Counted from the first letter of the stretch, positions 17,514 through 29,500 are shown. The stretch is DNA of 64,000 nucleotides from Natribaculum breve (GCF_023008585.1 NZ_CP095390.1:62001-126000), one strand, 5' to 3'. The notes: a model not told the origin generated them from the letters alone. Translations and numbers: made by a program.

Positions 17514-20267
17514 TTACCGGTCGTCCCCGAACGAGAACATGTCCTCTGCGTCTTCGTCCTCGTCGTCTTCGCCGGGGTCGGCTTCCGCTGATTCGGCCGA
17601 CTCGCCGCCCTCTCCGAGTGCGACGGGTTCGTCGTCGTTCTCGGTCGTCGCTGCCTCACTCGAGTCGTCACCACCGAGTGCGACCGGCTCGTTTGCGGAT
17701 TCCTCGAGCGTCGTCGAGGCCGAATCGGTCTCGCCGTCGTCGGTCGACGTCGACGCCTCGTCCGTCTCGACGGTCACGGTGTCCTGGTCGTACGTGAGTT
17801 CTTCACCGTCGTCGACGTCGACGGCCGTCTCGAACGGTTCGGTCTCGAGATCGTCTTCCTGGGTGAGGTCGGCGAGTGCGTCGTCTTCCGAGACGAGCGG
17901 TTCGCGATCGATCGTGGTCTCGGACAGCGGTTCGGCGTCGGAGATCACGCCGGCGTCGGTGTCGAACCGGTCGAGCGCCTCCGAGAGCTGGGTCGCCTGA
18001 TCCGTGAGGTCGCTCGCGCTTCGCGACACTTCGGTGAGCGCGGTAGTCTGCTCTTCGGCCGCCGCGGCGACGTTCTCGCTCTCGGCGGACGTCTGCTCGG
18101 AGATCGTCGCGGCCTCGTCGACCATCGCGACGACCTCCTGGGTCGAGGCTGCCTGCTGCTGGCTGGCCGCAGAGATCTCCTGGACGCCGGTGTTCGTCTC
18201 GTCGGCGTACTCGGCGATCTCGTCGAGTGCCTGGACCGCCCGTTCGACCGACTCGGTGTGTTCGGAGATGTGTTCGCTCGTCGCCTGCACCTCCGTCGCC
18301 GTGCGGTCGGTCTGGCCTTTGATCCGCTCGAGGCGTCGTTCGATGTCCTCGGCGGCATCTTTGGTCTCCTCGGCGAGTTCCTTGACCTCGCCGGCGACCA
18401 CGGAGAAGCCTTCACCGGAGTTGCCCGAGCGGGCTGCTTCGATGTTGGCGTTCAGCGCCAGCATGTTGGTCTGTTCTGCCACCTCGGTGATGAACTCGAG
18501 GAGTTCGTCGATCTGTCCCATCTCCTCTTCGAGCCGTTCGATCTCCTCGACGGCCGACTCCGACTCGGCCTCGATCTCGTTCATCCCGTCGATCGCCTCC
18601 TGGGCCGCTTCGCGGCCGCGCTGACCGGTCTGGGCGGTCCGCTCGGCGATGTCGGCGACCTCGTTCGACGAGGAAGCGATCTCCTCGATCGTCGTCGAGA
18701 GGCCGTTCATCTCGTGGGTGACCGACTGGAGGCTCTCGTTCTGGCGCTCGGCACCGTCGGAGATCTCCTGAACGGACCTGGTCACCTGCTCGGACGCCGA
18801 CCGGACCTCCTCGGAACTGGCGGTGACCTGCTCGGAGGCGATCGCGACCTCGGTCGCGAAGGCCTTGAGCTGTTCTGTGGTCTGTTCGATCTCGCCGATC
18901 ATCGCGTTGAACTCCTCGGCGATCTCTCGCATGGTCTCGTTTTCCGCGTCGGGATCCATGCGAGCGGTGAGATCGCCGCTGCCACAGGCTTGCATCACGT
19001 CGCTGTACTCGTCGGCTTTCGCCTCGAGTTGGCGGTTGACCTGTTCGGTCCTCGCACGAGCCTGCTCGGCTTCCTCGCGAGCGTTCTGTGCCTCCTGAAT
19101 CTGCTCTTTCAGGGAGTCGCGCATGCTGGCGAAGCCCTGGTACAGCTGGCCGATGCTGTCGACGCGTTCGGTCTCGAAGGCGACGTCGAGATCGCCTTCT
19201 TCCATCCGGTGGGCTTTCTCTTTGAGTCGATCGATCGATCGAGACGTGTTCCGACCGACGAGGCCGCCGATGAGGACGATGAGAAGAAGGCCGGCGACGG
19301 AAGCGTAGAGGCCGTACTCCTGGACGGTGTAGACGAAGCTGAACGCCTCCTCTTTGGGGGTGTGAACGACGACGTACCAGCCCTGATCTCCGGGAATACG
19401 GGCGTACGACGCGAGATACTCGCCGTCGTCGTACGACTCTCCGGTAGACGCCGAGATCGAACTGACGAGCGTTTCGCCAGGTGAGTCGATGGTTTCCGAG
19501 CCGTTCTGTCCGTCGATGAGGTCGCTGTGACCGTACTCGGCGAACACCGATTCACCCGACGGGTCCATGATGACGCTGTCGGTCCCGGGATCGACCAGAT
19601 ACGAGATACGCTCGTCGTCGTTGATCATCTGCTCGGAGTACGACCGGAGATCGGACGTGTAGACGACGAACCGCTGGCTCACCATGTAGCTGCCGTGTTC
19701 GTTGGGAACCGGTTTCGCGTACGCGATTACCTCCGTCCCCTCGTGGTCCTCGTACGCCCCGAGGAAGCGAACTTGCGGATACTCGGTGATCAGTTTGTCC
19801 GAGTTCTCGTACGTCTGCAACTCTTCTGACCACGGCGCCTGAGTCTGGTCGAACTGGGTCCCGATCAGTTCCTCCGACGTACTGGAGACGACCTCGCCCT
19901 CGGTGACGTTGACGAGGTGGACGTGGTTCGTCGTGTCGTGGCGGTCCCGTTCTTCCTCGAGGAACTCCTGGGCCTCGTCGGGCGACGGTCGTTCGCCACC
20001 CGGCGGCGAGAGTTGCTCCGACGACGCGATGATCTCGGTCACGAGGAAGTTCCGCTCGTGAAAGTTGATGACGTTTCTGACCTCTTTTTCCGCGAATTCG
20101 GCCTGCTCGGCCTGCGTCTGCTCCTGGACTTCCGAAGCGACCCGGTCCGTCCCGACGTACCCGATCGCCCCGACGGAAAGCCCAATGACGAGCAACGCTA
20201 TCATAAATTTTAGCGTATATCTTCGTCTTATAAATTCTGGTATCACTCTACGAAGCGGCCCTAACAT
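17514..20267 (-). CDS. methyl-accepting transducer with periplasmic sensor domain (Htr type)
   Basis: The ATG at 20267 gives 917 residues; an in-frame extension upstream is rejected because a TATA-like box lies 25-32 bases before this ATG. Order: TM1 (about 20-39), external sensor domain, probably dCache type (40-317), TM2 (318-338), HAMP (339-391), a second HAMP-like segment (about 420-465), and the signalling hairpin with [16 protein letters not shown] near residue 600. From about 770 an acidic tail holds two EPVALG motifs. It converges on the che operon. The ligand is unknown. Confidence 0.94.
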   Translation of the reverse strand: MLGPLRRVIPEFIRRRYTLKFMIALLVIGLSVGAIGYVGTDRVASEVQEQTQAEQAEFAEKEVRNVINFHERNFLVTEIIASSEQLSPPGGERPSPDEAQEFLEEERDRHDTTNHVHLVNVTEGEVVSSTSEELIGTQFDQTQAPWSEELQTYENSDKLITEYPQVRFLGAYEDHEGTEVIAYAKPVPNEHGSYMVSQRFVVYTSDLRSYSEQMINDDERISYLVDPGTDSVIMDPSGESVFAEYGHSDLIDGQNGSETIDSPGETLVSSISASTGESYDDGEYLASYARIPGDQGWYVVVHTPKEEAFSFVYTVQEYGLYASVAGLLLIVLIGGLVGRNTSRSIDRLKEKAHRMEEGDLDVAFETERVDSIGQLYQGFASMRDSLKEQIQEAQNAREEAEQARARTEQVNRQLEAKADEYSDVMQACGSGDLTARMDPDAENETMREIAEEFNAMIGEIEQTTEQLKAFATEVAIASEQVTASSEEVRSASEQVTRSVQEISDGAERQNESLQSVTHEMNGLSTTIEEIASSSNEVADIAERTAQTGQRGREAAQEAIDGMNEIEAESESAVEEIERLEEEMGQIDELLEFITEVAEQTNMLALNANIEAARSGNSGEGFSVVAGEVKELAEETKDAAEDIERRLERIKGQTDRTATEVQATSEHISEHTESVERAVQALDEIAEYADETNTGVQEISAASQQQAASTQEVVAMVDEAATISEQTSAESENVAAAAEEQTTALTEVSRSASDLTDQATQLSEALDRFDTDAGVISDAEPLSETTIDREPLVSEDDALADLTQEDDLETEPFETAVDVDDGEELTYDQDTVTVETDEASTSTDDGETDSASTTLEESANEPVALGGDDSSEAATTENDDEPVALGEGGESAESAEADPGEDDEDEDAEDMFSFGDDR

Positions 20268-20291
20268 ACGGTTGACAGCGTATCTCGCCGA

Positions 20292-20299
20292 CAATAAAT
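20292..20299 (-). promoter_or_regulatory. TATA-like box of the transducer gene
   Basis: On the minus strand this reads ATTTATTG, 25-32 bases before the ATG at 20267. That spacing puts the transcription start at or next to the start codon, as in leaderless haloarchaeal mRNAs, and supports the chosen start. Confidence 0.5.
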
Positions 20300-20396
20300 C
20301 CTCACCCACGATTATCACTCTTGAGAACATTACCGTCGAAAATACATTTATGTGCCAGTCGATCAATACATAAGTCGACTCGACGTACGCCGTCCC

Positions 20397-21635
20397 ATGG
20401 ACAGAGCCGACCTTCGCTCGTTTCTCGAGCGCTCGCGAGCGCTGGTTGAGGCAGCACCACCGACGTCGGCGGCCGAGACGCGCGCGTGGCTCGTCGAGCC
20501 GCTTCTCGAGACCCTCGGCTGGGACGTCCACGCAGACACACGGCGACCCGACGACCCCGTCGCTGGCGTTCGTCTCGAGTACCTCCTCGTCGCCGCGTCG
20601 ACGCCGTCGGTGTTCGTCGCCGTCGAGTCGTTCGCCCACGCACTCGACGCCGAACGGGCGCGGCGACTCCAGACTGCGATTGATCGAACCGGCGTCGACG
20701 GCGCGATCTACACCAACGGTCGCCACTGGCTCGTGTTCGCCGGATCCAACGGCGATCCCCTCGAGTGTCGGCTCCCGTCACTTCTCGAGTGCGACGACGC
20801 CCTGGCCTCGCTCTCGAAGGCGAGCGTGCGACGGCGACTCGAGCGACACTCTCGACGGCTCGTCGCACGACGGCTGGCCGTCGATCGGGCCACACTCGCA
20901 AGCTCGATCGCCACCGACCTCGCGTCCGTCGCCGGTGACGCCTACAGCGACGAGTTTCGAACGGCTGCCGGTCGGTTCGTCGACGAACTGGTCGAATCGC
21001 TGGTCGACGACTCCCCTCGAGCGACCAGCACGGACGGCGAGACCGACGGGAGCACGTTCGAGTTCGACCACCAGGCCGTCACCGACCGACCCGCCGACGA
21101 GAACGATCGTCGTGAGTTGGTGTCTCGATCCGACGACTCCCGTTCCGACCACCTGGCCGAGACGAAACGCGAGACCGAGTCGGCCGCTTCGACCACGTCG
21201 AGCACCGCTGACGCCGGTCGATCCCGCAGGCCCCGAGACTCGACGAGTGACGAATCGGCAGGGGCCGACGACGGCCCAGATACCGACGAGGACGGCGAGT
21301 ACGTCGTCCGGTTTTTCAACGACCGTGGCTCGATCGGCGCGGTCGGCCACTCCAGTCCCGAATCGGCGATGGCCCACGCAGCGGAGTACCTCCTCGAGCG
21401 CGGGCTCTCCGGTGTCCGCGTCCCCTGGCAGTCGGACGACGGCGTCGTCGTGCTCAACGACGAACCGGTTCGCGCTGACGGCACGCCGATGCCGTCGTCC
21501 CGGGAACTCTCGAACGGCTGGCACCTCGACACCAGCGGGACGAGCGACGAACAGGCGACTCGAGTCGTCGCGATGGCCGAACGTGCGGGACTACGAGCGA
21601 TGCTGACGGGCGACTGGTCGGCGACGACCGACTGA
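20397..21635 (+). CDS. protein with type I restriction HsdR-like N-terminal domain
   Basis: A 412-residue soluble protein; the ATG at 20397 has a TATA-like ACATAAG about 27 bases before it. Residues 1-130 resemble the nuclease-like N-terminal domain found in HsdR subunits and many stand-alone archaeal proteins ([19 protein letters not shown], then [12 protein letters not shown] and [13 protein letters not shown]). The middle (about 200-310) is acidic and disordered; the C-terminal 100 residues form a separate unknown domain ([19 protein letters not shown]). No HsdM, HsdS or helicase is nearby, so restriction activity is not implied. Confidence 0.65.
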   Translation: MDRADLRSFLERSRALVEAAPPTSAAETRAWLVEPLLETLGWDVHADTRRPDDPVAGVRLEYLLVAASTPSVFVAVESFAHALDAERARRLQTAIDRTGVDGAIYTNGRHWLVFAGSNGDPLECRLPSLLECDDALASLSKASVRRRLERHSRRLVARRLAVDRATLASSIATDLASVAGDAYSDEFRTAAGRFVDELVESLVDDSPRATSTDGETDGSTFEFDHQAVTDRPADENDRRELVSRSDDSRSDHLAETKRETESAASTTSSTADAGRSRRPRDSTSDESAGADDGPDTDEDGEYVVRFFNDRGSIGAVGHSSPESAMAHAAEYLLERGLSGVRVPWQSDDGVVVLNDEPVRADGTPMPSSRELSNGWHLDTSGTSDEQATRVVAMAERAGLRAMLTGDWSATTD

Positions 21636-21648
21636 CGAAAACGGGGCG

Positions 21649-22380
21649 TCAGTACTCGACGTCGACGACGACGACGTGGACGGAGACGCGTTCGACGTCT
21701 TCGCATTCGCCGTCGTTGTCCCAGTTGCCGCCGTTTAGTACGTCGTCCCAGCCGTTCTGATACTGGGAGCCGTCTACCTCTAGTTTAACTGTCAGATCGT
21801 CACCGATAAACGTCTCGTTGACAGTATCCTCGTGAGATCGGTTCTGAAGGACGGTGAACTGCTGTGTCCCGCTGCTCTGGAGCGAGCGTTCGTCGGCGTC
21901 GATCGCGACGAGCGAGACGACGGCCGCATCACCGCTACAGCGAAGCGGTGGTTCCGAAAGCGCGACGCTCCCACTCGAGTCGCGTCGGAAGACGCCGCCG
22001 CCCTCGTAGGTGATCGCGTCGTCGCCGTAGACGTACTCGAAGGTGCCGAACGCGCCGTCTTCCTCAAGTAGTGGGGTTGGGTTTCCATCTTCCAGTACGG
22101 TAACTTCCCACGTCGCACCGTCGCTTCCGGTCCTGATCGTCCCCTCCCGCAGCGCGAGTTCGCCCGCACGCTCCTCGATCCCGTCGTCTCGCAACACGTC
22201 GTTGAAGTTGTCCGCGATCGCGCTCATCGCCCGGTCTGCGTTTCGGAGCTGTTCGCCCTCCTTGTACTCCTCCATCGACTGAAAGCCGACGACGGACAGG
22301 AGCGCGACCGAGCCGATGATGATGCCGAAGACGAGGACGAACGCGACCACTTCGCTGACGGCGCGGTCGTCACCTCTCAT
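21649..22380 (-). CDS. pilin-like protein (DUF7289-like)
   Basis: A 243-residue protein with a class III (archaeal pilin/archaellin) type N-terminus: a short charged leader MRGDDRAVSE followed by a hydrophobic helix (VVAFVLVFGIIIGSVALL). The body is extracellular and acidic with several Cys. It ends the pilus-like operon and overlaps its upstream neighbour by four bases. Family name from memory; a structural or minor pilin role is inferred. Confidence 0.8.
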   Translation of the reverse strand: MRGDDRAVSEVVAFVLVFGIIIGSVALLSVVGFQSMEEYKEGEQLRNADRAMSAIADNFNDVLRDDGIEERAGELALREGTIRTGSDGATWEVTVLEDGNPTPLLEEDGAFGTFEYVYGDDAITYEGGGVFRRDSSGSVALSEPPLRCSGDAAVVSLVAIDADERSLQSSGTQQFTVLQNRSHEDTVNETFIGDDLTVKLEVDGSQYQNGWDDVLNGGNWDNDGECEDVERVSVHVVVVDVEY

Positions 22381-22868
22381 CGGGGATCACTCTCGATGCT
22401 GATCTCGTCGCCGTCGTACTCGATCGCGATCGATCCACCGGACGCAGTGCTGTCGGTGTCGAGTGCCGTCTCGTTTGCGATCGGCACGGCGGCGGTGACG
22501 TCGCCGCCGTGGGAGGTCAATCGCAGACACGCGTCGACGTCCTCGATCAGGTCCTCGTTCGAGCAAGCGTCACTACCTAGCACCTCGATCGTGTACGTCG
22601 ACCCCGACACCTCGCGTGGATGGTCGGCATAAAGCGTGACGTCCCCCGACTCGTTTCCCGCGAGTCGATCCACGCTCGCGACCTCGCCCGCCACTCGTTC
22701 CCCGATCGTCTCGAGCGCTTGCGTTCCGCTCCGCTCTTTCTCCCCGTCGAGGACGGTTCCCGCCCCGACCAGCAGTCCGGCGATGAGCGTCGTGGTGATG
22801 GCGATCGTCAGGACGTGTGTGATCGCGATCGATACACCTCTCTCGTCTTCGTGCAATCGGACCGTCAT
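22377..22868 (-). CDS. pilin-like protein (DUF7266-like)
   Basis: A 163-residue protein with a charged leader (MTVRLHEDERGVS) and hydrophobic segment IAITHVLTIAITTTLIAGLL, then an exposed acidic domain with two Cys (about residues 101 and 112). Overlaps both neighbours by four bases. Probably a minor pilin of the operon headed by the ATPase at 26591-29848. Confidence 0.8.
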   Translation of the reverse strand: MTVRLHEDERGVSIAITHVLTIAITTTLIAGLLVGAGTVLDGEKERSGTQALETIGERVAGEVASVDRLAGNESGDVTLYADHPREVSGSTYTIEVLGSDACSNEDLIEDVDACLRLTSHGGDVTAAVPIANETALDTDSTASGGSIAIEYDGDEISIESDPR

Positions 22869-23326
22869 GGGCAGTCGTCCTCCGAGATTTCGATCGTTCG
22901 CTCGTAGGTGAGGTCGCTCGAGTCGTACGTGACGTCCACGGTGATGTTCTCGGCCTCGTGTGGCGTCGCCGTTTTGTCCACACCGACGTCGTCCACCTCG
23001 ACGTGTACGAGCGCAGGCCTCGACTGCGCCGTCGTGCTTCGATAGGTGTCGTTGAACACCGCGACGTTCTCGTGGTAGCGAACCTCGTGTGCGGTAGCGT
23101 TTACCGTACCGTCTTCGTTCAGCCGTTCGATGATGCCACAGACGCCACGCTGCACCTCGAGTTCCGTCGTCTGGGCGTTCGTCACGCTCTCGACGGAGTC
23201 CCCGGACGAGATCGCCTGCGTGTAGAGGACGCCGTTGAAGACGACGACGACGCCGAGGACGATGAAGGCGATCGCGATGGCACCCACGAGGATCAACTGC
23301 CCGCGGTCGCGGCCGTCGGCTACCAT
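22865..23326 (-). CDS. pilin-like protein (DUF7261-like)
   Basis: A 153-residue protein starting MVADGRDRGQLILVGAIAIA, a short leader followed by one hydrophobic helix, then an exposed domain with two Cys. It overlaps the next gene by four bases and the previous one by seven, so the series is translated as a block. The RGQ motif before the helix recurs in the next two proteins of the operon. Confidence 0.8.
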   Translation of the reverse strand: MVADGRDRGQLILVGAIAIAFIVLGVVVVFNGVLYTQAISSGDSVESVTNAQTTELEVQRGVCGIIERLNEDGTVNATAHEVRYHENVAVFNDTYRSTTAQSRPALVHVEVDDVGVDKTATPHEAENITVDVTYDSSDLTYERTIEISEDDCP

Positions 23327-23970
23327 ACGATCACCCGCACCTCCACGACGTTGTAGACCTCGCTACTTTTGTCGCTGTATCGCGGTATCGGTGGCTCCAG
23401 ATCCGGATCGTCGTAGACGTCTTTGAGTGATCGTGACTCACTATCGCTCGTTAGCTCTTGATCGTCGTACAGCGTCACCTGATGACTCGCGGCGAACGCG
23501 TTCGTATCCGGCTTTCCCTGGTATACCAGCGCCTCACGGTCGGCTCGACTCCCGTTCTGGTACGTGAGAACGACGTTGTAGTTCTGCCCGCTTCGGTTCG
23601 CGAATCGCTCGTCGAGCATCTCACCGATCGCGAACTTCTTCTCGAACGCCGACGTGTTGTAGTGTCCGCGCCGATCGTCCAGGGCGGGGTCGCTACCGTC
23701 GAACGTGACCTCATCCTCGCTCTCGTCTACTTCCCAGTGGCGGACGAGATACGAGAGATTCCCCTCGTTTTCGGCGACCAGCAGTGAATCCTGCAGTTCC
23801 TGCTGGAGCTGTGCCTGAGCGGTCCGATCGACCGCACCGCCGGTCGTCGGCGTGATCACGACCGCCTGAATCGCAAACAGCACCGCCATCAGGACGACCA
23901 TCGCGCCGACGAACCCCTCGAGGGTGTACGCCTGCCCGCGTTCCGCTCTCGAAAGTCTGTCTTCTCGCAT
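23320..23970 (-). CDS. pilin-like protein (DUF7288-like)
   Basis: A 216-residue protein: basic leader (MREDRLSRAERGQAYTLEG), a hydrophobic helix (FVGAMVVLMAVLFAIQAVVI) and an exposed, Tyr/Asp-rich domain. The Glu near the start of the helix recalls the Glu5 of type IV pilins. Same operon as the TadA/TadC-like genes; a minor pilin or pseudopilin role is inferred. Confidence 0.8.
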   Translation of the reverse strand: MREDRLSRAERGQAYTLEGFVGAMVVLMAVLFAIQAVVITPTTGGAVDRTAQAQLQQELQDSLLVAENEGNLSYLVRHWEVDESEDEVTFDGSDPALDDRRGHYNTSAFEKKFAIGEMLDERFANRSGQNYNVVLTYQNGSRADREALVYQGKPDTNAFAASHQVTLYDDQELTSDSESRSLKDVYDDPDLEPPIPRYSDKSSEVYNVVEVRVIVW

Positions 23971-23974
23971 CGAA

Positions 23975-24514
23975 TCACCACACCCTCACGACGAGTCGGC
24001 AGGCGGGATCACACACGTCGTCGTCGGTTTCGGTGTAGACCGTGACGACCCGTCCCGCGCTCGCGGCCGACTGGTTCCGGTATCGGTCTCCAGCGCTCAG
24101 GGTATTTCCGTCGTCGTCCGTGACGAGGTCGCGCTCGTCCTCGTCGGCATCGAGTTGCCTGATCGTCACGTTCACCCGGTCGATGGCGGTTCCGTCTGCC
24201 GACTGGAGACCGAGCTTCGACGCGAGCTTTGCACTGTCCTCGTCGCCGTACCGGTCGGTGAACTCCGCCGCGCTCAGGTTGTTCGGCTGGTCCGTCTCGG
24301 AGAGGTCGTCGACGATCGTCGCGGCGATCCGGTCGGCCTGGGCCGATTCTGCGCCGCCGACCGGCGACGAAAACGGCGTGAGCAGCGTCGGAAGGTACGC
24401 GAACACGAACGCGATCGCGAGCAAGAACATGCCGATCCCGACGGCGAAGTCCTGGGTCGTCTGCCCGCGACCGTCGAACGAAACCGACACCGTCCGAGTG
24501 CGTTTTCGTCTCAT
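23975..24514 (-). CDS. pilin-like protein (DUF7287-like)
   Basis: A 179-residue protein with leader MRRKRTRTVSVSFDGRGQTT, hydrophobic helix DFAVGIGMFLLAIAFVFAYL and an exposed domain with two Cys near the C-terminus. It is the first small protein after the TadC-like gene, one base downstream of it. Function inferred from the operon. Confidence 0.8.
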   Translation of the reverse strand: MRRKRTRTVSVSFDGRGQTTQDFAVGIGMFLLAIAFVFAYLPTLLTPFSSPVGGAESAQADRIAATIVDDLSETDQPNNLSAAEFTDRYGDEDSAKLASKLGLQSADGTAIDRVNVTIRQLDADEDERDLVTDDDGNTLSAGDRYRNQSAASAGRVVTVYTETDDDVCDPACRLVVRVW

Positions 24515-24515
24515 G

Positions 24516-26594
24516 TTAGCCCACCATGATCCAGACGACGAGTGCGACGGTCACCAGCGCGATTGCATACTTCAGGCCACTCAACAGATTGGCATCGCGG
24601 ATGTAGCCGCTGATGAATCCTGCGAGAAGCCCCTGCAGCGTCACCGCGTGGAAGAACAGCATCGAAAACAGGTTCGTGTCGATGTCGAGTGCCATGCTGG
24701 ATCCACCGGCGGCACCACCGGCAGCACCGCCCGCCGCGCCACCGGACTCGATTTCCGCGCCGTTGCCCGGATTGAGTTGGGCCATCGTGTCGAGAAACTG
24801 TGTCTTGAGAATCGCCATCACCGCGAGCATCGTCACGAACGTCATGACGATAATCACGACCTGCATCATCGTTCGCGACTTCCGCTCTCGTTCGACGTCG
24901 TCGTGGTTCTCGCTCGCGGTCGCCGCCGTCCGGAGGACGTCGGAGATCTCGTTGGAGGCCTCCTGTGCCTTGCTGATGAGTTTGACCGTTCGTGCCAGTC
25001 TCGGGATGTGATACTTGTTGTTGAACTCGGTCAGCGCCTCGGTCAGGCTCATCCCGTAGTTGACCTTCGTGTGCATCATCTCGAACTCTCGAGCCAGCTT
25101 CCCGTTCGTCGTCTCGGCGACCGCCTTGAGCGACTCGAGCAGCGTCATCCCGGTGTCGTTCGCACTCGAGAGCTTCCGGAGGTCTTCCGACAGCGTCGAG
25201 ACGACCTTCTTGCGCGAGCGAACGTTCCACTCGCGAAAGATCGCGAGCGGGATCATCGTCACGTAGACCGGGACGTAGAGGTAGATGAACGTCCCCCAGA
25301 CCGGGTTGTCGACGAGGCCGTCCCAGGACGTCGGTGCCGATCCGTTGGCCATCGCCGTCGCGACGACGACGAACGCTGCCGGCACCGTCAGTGCGAGCGT
25401 CAGAAGCGGGTTGTCCCGGAAGAAGACGTGTGGCCGCCTGAGGACCTGGATCGTCTCGTACGTCCCCTCGCGGTTTTTGATGCGATCGAAGATGCTGTGT
25501 TCGCCCGTGAACTGTTCGACCAGGCCGAGGTCGAGCAGGCCGCTGTTCTGTGCGCTCTGAATCCGGCGGTCGTCGCCGCCCGAGGTGAGATAGCCGTCAC
25601 CCGGCTCGTCGTGTTTGACCGTCGAGACGAGGACGATGAACCCGAGCCCGGTCAGCGGGATCAGCGCGTAGACGGTCATGTAGAGCATCATATTCGAGAT
25701 GCTCGCGTCGGGCATGATCTTCATGATGACCATGAGGATGATCAACAGAAGCGGGAACAGCGACAGCGTCATGTACATCTCGCCAAACAGCTCGAGCGTC
25801 TCGAGGGTCGTCTCCTGTTGCTGTTTGGCGGTTCGCATGTGTTTTTCCTTCTTGTCCTGGAGGAAACTCTCCATGTCGCCACCGCTGTTGACGATCGAGA
25901 GCATGTCGGTGAGAAACTGCGAGAGTTCGTCACTCGGCGTCTCGATCGCCTGCTTTCGGATCGCCGTTCGGTAGTCGACGTCGAAGTACTCCGTCTCCTG
26001 GACGATACTCTGGAACTCCCTGGATACCTCGCCGTACGTGTCCTCGGCGTTCGCCATCGCCTCGAGGATCTCGAGTTGGTTGAGGCCTCCGACCGCCAGC
26101 GCGTACATGAACGACACCGAATCGGTCAGGAGCATGTTGATCTCGCGCTTGCGAGCGGACGCACGGGAGTACGGGACGGCGACCAGGGTTCCGAACCCGA
26201 ACGCGAATCCGATCGCCCCGAAGACCAGCCCGGTCACGAGCACCAGTGCCGGAACCTTCACCGTCTCGATGAGGTCGATGAGCGCCTGGTTCTGGAGTGG
26301 CATCCCGATCAGCGTGTCGACGGTGACGAGTCCCGTCGCGAAGATGGCGTACCCGAGCAACAATCCGAGCAGCCACAGCAAGAGTCCACTGATGAACCCG
26401 ATGCCGAGTGCTCGAGAGAGATAGAGCTCGACGGTGTCGGTCATCCGCGCCTGTGCGAGTTTCCGCTCGACGTCGACGACGAACTCGCTGTCCTCGCTGA
26501 ACAGCCGCTCGTAGAGCGGGTAGAACGTCTCGCCGAGGGCGTCGGAGCCGGGGGCCATCCCACTGCCCGTACTGTCACCTACTTCCAGACTCAT
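24516..26594 (-). CDS. type IV pilus/secretion membrane platform protein (TadC/PilC-like)
   Basis: A 692-residue inner-membrane protein built of two T2SSF-type halves (about residues 80-330 and 375-640), each with conserved helical cytoplasmic parts and membrane segments; the C-terminus has a Gly/Ala-rich stretch (GGAAGGAAGGAAGG) before the last two membrane helices. This is the platform that works with the ATPase encoded immediately upstream (four-base overlap). Confidence 0.92.
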   Translation of the reverse strand: MSLEVGDSTGSGMAPGSDALGETFYPLYERLFSEDSEFVVDVERKLAQARMTDTVELYLSRALGIGFISGLLLWLLGLLLGYAIFATGLVTVDTLIGMPLQNQALIDLIETVKVPALVLVTGLVFGAIGFAFGFGTLVAVPYSRASARKREINMLLTDSVSFMYALAVGGLNQLEILEAMANAEDTYGEVSREFQSIVQETEYFDVDYRTAIRKQAIETPSDELSQFLTDMLSIVNSGGDMESFLQDKKEKHMRTAKQQQETTLETLELFGEMYMTLSLFPLLLIILMVIMKIMPDASISNMMLYMTVYALIPLTGLGFIVLVSTVKHDEPGDGYLTSGGDDRRIQSAQNSGLLDLGLVEQFTGEHSIFDRIKNREGTYETIQVLRRPHVFFRDNPLLTLALTVPAAFVVVATAMANGSAPTSWDGLVDNPVWGTFIYLYVPVYVTMIPLAIFREWNVRSRKKVVSTLSEDLRKLSSANDTGMTLLESLKAVAETTNGKLAREFEMMHTKVNYGMSLTEALTEFNNKYHIPRLARTVKLISKAQEASNEISDVLRTAATASENHDDVERERKSRTMMQVVIIVMTFVTMLAVMAILKTQFLDTMAQLNPGNGAEIESGGAAGGAAGGAAGGSSMALDIDTNLFSMLFFHAVTLQGLLAGFISGYIRDANLLSGLKYAIALVTVALVVWIMVG

Positions 26595-29500
26595 CTGTCG
26601 TCGTCCTCGTTATCGTCGTCGAAGGTGGGTTCCGATTCGTCGTCACCGAAGATCGAACGCCCGTCCCCGAGCGGAGCGTCGTCGTCGAACAGCGACTGGT
26701 CGTCGTCGTCCACGTCGTCGAAGATCGATCCGGACTCGGCTCCGAACAGCGAGTCGGCGTCGTCGCTCGACTCGTCCGACGGCCGCCCCCCGGACTCGTC
26801 GTTGCCGAATATCGTCTCGAGGTCGCGATCGGGGAACATCGCGTCGAACGCCGACGTATCGACGTCGTCCGACTCGCCCTCGAGTTGCGGCGCATCCTCT
26901 GGCTGGCGTCCGGGTTCGGGCGGTGGCGAGTCACCGGCGGGCGAGCCGGTCTCGTCTCCACCGGCGTCGACGTCGGGAGCCTCGAGTGCCGGTCTGTCCG
27001 GCGTCTCGGCTTCGGCGTCTCCCGGCTCCGCCCCGACAGTCCGTGTCGCGTCCGCGTCGGCCGAGGTGACGTCCGAACCCGCCGTCGCCGTCGCGGCGTC
27101 CGAATCCGAGTCGTCTCCGATGTCGAATCCACCGTCGTCGTCGAGCCACGAGGGACCCTCCTCGCCCAGGCTCTCGCTGGCGTCGAACGTGAACTGCGCC
27201 GGCTCGTCGTCCAGGCCCCACTCGTCGGCTGGATCCGGCTCGGCCTCGACGTCGATCGAGTCGGCATCCTCGACGCCGCCGAGGGCGCTGTCGAGCCCGC
27301 TCGGCGTTTTGCCACGGTACTCCTCGAACAGCGACTCTTCGGCACGCTCTAGGATGTCAAGCGAGAGATTGTACGTCTCGTCGGTCGGATCGGGGCGGGG
27401 AACGAGTTCCTCTTTCTCCTGGTCGACGTCGATCAGGACGCTCTCCATCTCCCGCAAGTCCTCGAGGCTGTCCTCGAGTTGCCCGTTCGCGATGAGCGTG
27501 AGGATCGTGTCCGGATCGTTGATGAACGCCTGGACCGTCGCGGCGACCTGCGCGTAGGTGTTGAGTTCGTTCTTGATGAGGTACGCGAGGATGGCCTCTC
27601 GCTTGAACAGTTCCTCCTCGAGTTTCTCTCGACTCCACCCGCGGTCGAACTTGATCTCGTCTAAGGTGTTCGAGTCCCCCATCTTGAGGAACTCGTCGGT
27701 CTCGGCTTGCCACTGGTAGACGTCCTGGACGTTGATCTCGTCGTTTTCGGCCTCGTAGTGGTTGATCTCGGTCAGGGACTTGTTTCGACGGACTTTCGAG
27801 CCCTGGACTCGCGTCTGGGTCTGGATCGAGACCAGATCGAGGGCGGTGAACATCGTCTTCGAGACGTTGATCGGGTCCGTCGTGAATCGCTTGAGCACTT
27901 CGTCGACGGAGTCGGCGTGGAACGTCGTGTAGGTGGTGTGACCCGTCGACATGACCTGGAACAGCGTCCGACCTTCCTCGCCACGGATCTCGCCCATGAC
28001 GATGTAATCCGGGCGCTGGCGCAACGCGGCCTCGAGCAGGTCGAACTCGTCGACGTCGCCCTGGTCGTCGTCGGAGAACGACGGGCGCGTCACGCTCGCG
28101 ATCCAGTTTCGCTGGGGCAACTCGACCTCGCGGGTGTCCTCGATCGAGACGATCTTCGTGTTGCTCGGGATGAAAAGCGAGACGGCGTTGAGCGACGTCG
28201 TCTTCCCCGACGCCGTCCCGCCGGCGAAGATCAGGCTCTTGTGGTTCTCGATCGCCAGCCAGAGAAACGCCATCTCGTCTAGGCTGAACGTGTTCCAGTT
28301 GATGAGGTCGATCGGCGTGAACGGGACGTCCTTGAACTGCCGGATCGTGTAGTTCGTCCCGTGGTCCGACACCTCCCGGCCGAGCGTCAACTGGGCGCGC
28401 GATCCGTCGGGAAGCGTCGCGTCTACCTGTGGCAGTCGCTTGCTGATCCCCTTGCCGGACCGCTGGGCGAGTTTGACGACGAAGTCGTCGAGTTCGTCCT
28501 CGCCGTGGTAGACGTTACTGATGATCTGTTCGTATCCCGAGTGGTAGACGAACACCGGCGAGTTGTACCCGTCACACGAGATGTCCTCGACGTTGATGTC
28601 GTGTTTGATGCCGTCGATCCGCTCGTAGCCGATGAAGTTCCGCTGGAGGAAGTACAGTAGTTTCTCTGCCTGGTACTCGTTGAGCGTGTCCGAGTCCTCC
28701 TCGAGGAGCACCGGCTCGGGACGGACTTCGATGCCGTCGAGTTGCCCGACGTCTTCGCTCTCGTCGTCTTCGTCGTCCTCGTCGTCGAGTAGCGACCTGA
28801 ACGTCTCGAGGAGCCCGCCAGCGGAGTCGTCGCTGGGGTTCTCGAAGAGGTCGTACCGTTTCAGCAGGCGACGCGTCTCCTCTTCGATGACCTCCTGCCT
28901 GCTGTCCTCGTCGGCGGTCCGCTTGACGCGGTCGTCGGAGTACTTGATCGACGTCCGCAGTTTGCCCGAGAGGAACTCCTGGACCTCGTTCTCGAGTTCG
29001 TTCCGGTACGGCTCGATCAGGTAGTACTTCTTCTCGTTTTCCTTCTCGGAGTGAAAGATGACGACGAACGCGTAGGGTTTGTTGACCCAGTAGCGCTCCT
29101 CTTCGCGGAAGTGACGTTTCTTCTTCAGCGGAACTGCCTTCTCGAGGTCGTAGCGGTTGGTGACGGTGGTGTGGCCGTCTGCCGTCGAGAAGAACTCGTC
29201 TTCGTCGACGTCCTCGCGGACGTTGACTGTTCGTTCCTCGACGATCTCGTCGAGTTCCATCGCGGCGGTCCCGCCCTGGTGGAGTTTTCGCTCGATTTCG
29301 TCGGGGTCGAAGCCCAGGGCCTCTTCTCCGTCGAACCGTTCGAGGTTCCCCTCGCCGTCGCGTGGCCGACTGCCGTCGTCCTCGTAGTAGTACTCCCACT
29401 TGTAGTGTTCCCACGTGTAGACGTCCTTTGTGACCGGCGTCGTCTCGGGGTCGACGTACTCGAGGAAGACGTCCCAGAGCTGGTTGGCGTTCGGCGCGAA

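Noticed and set aside
24042..27557. 1171-codon open frame opposite the pilus genes
   Set aside because: Overlaps two well-supported genes with clear domains; product is a His/Arg/Asp-rich artefact of high GC.
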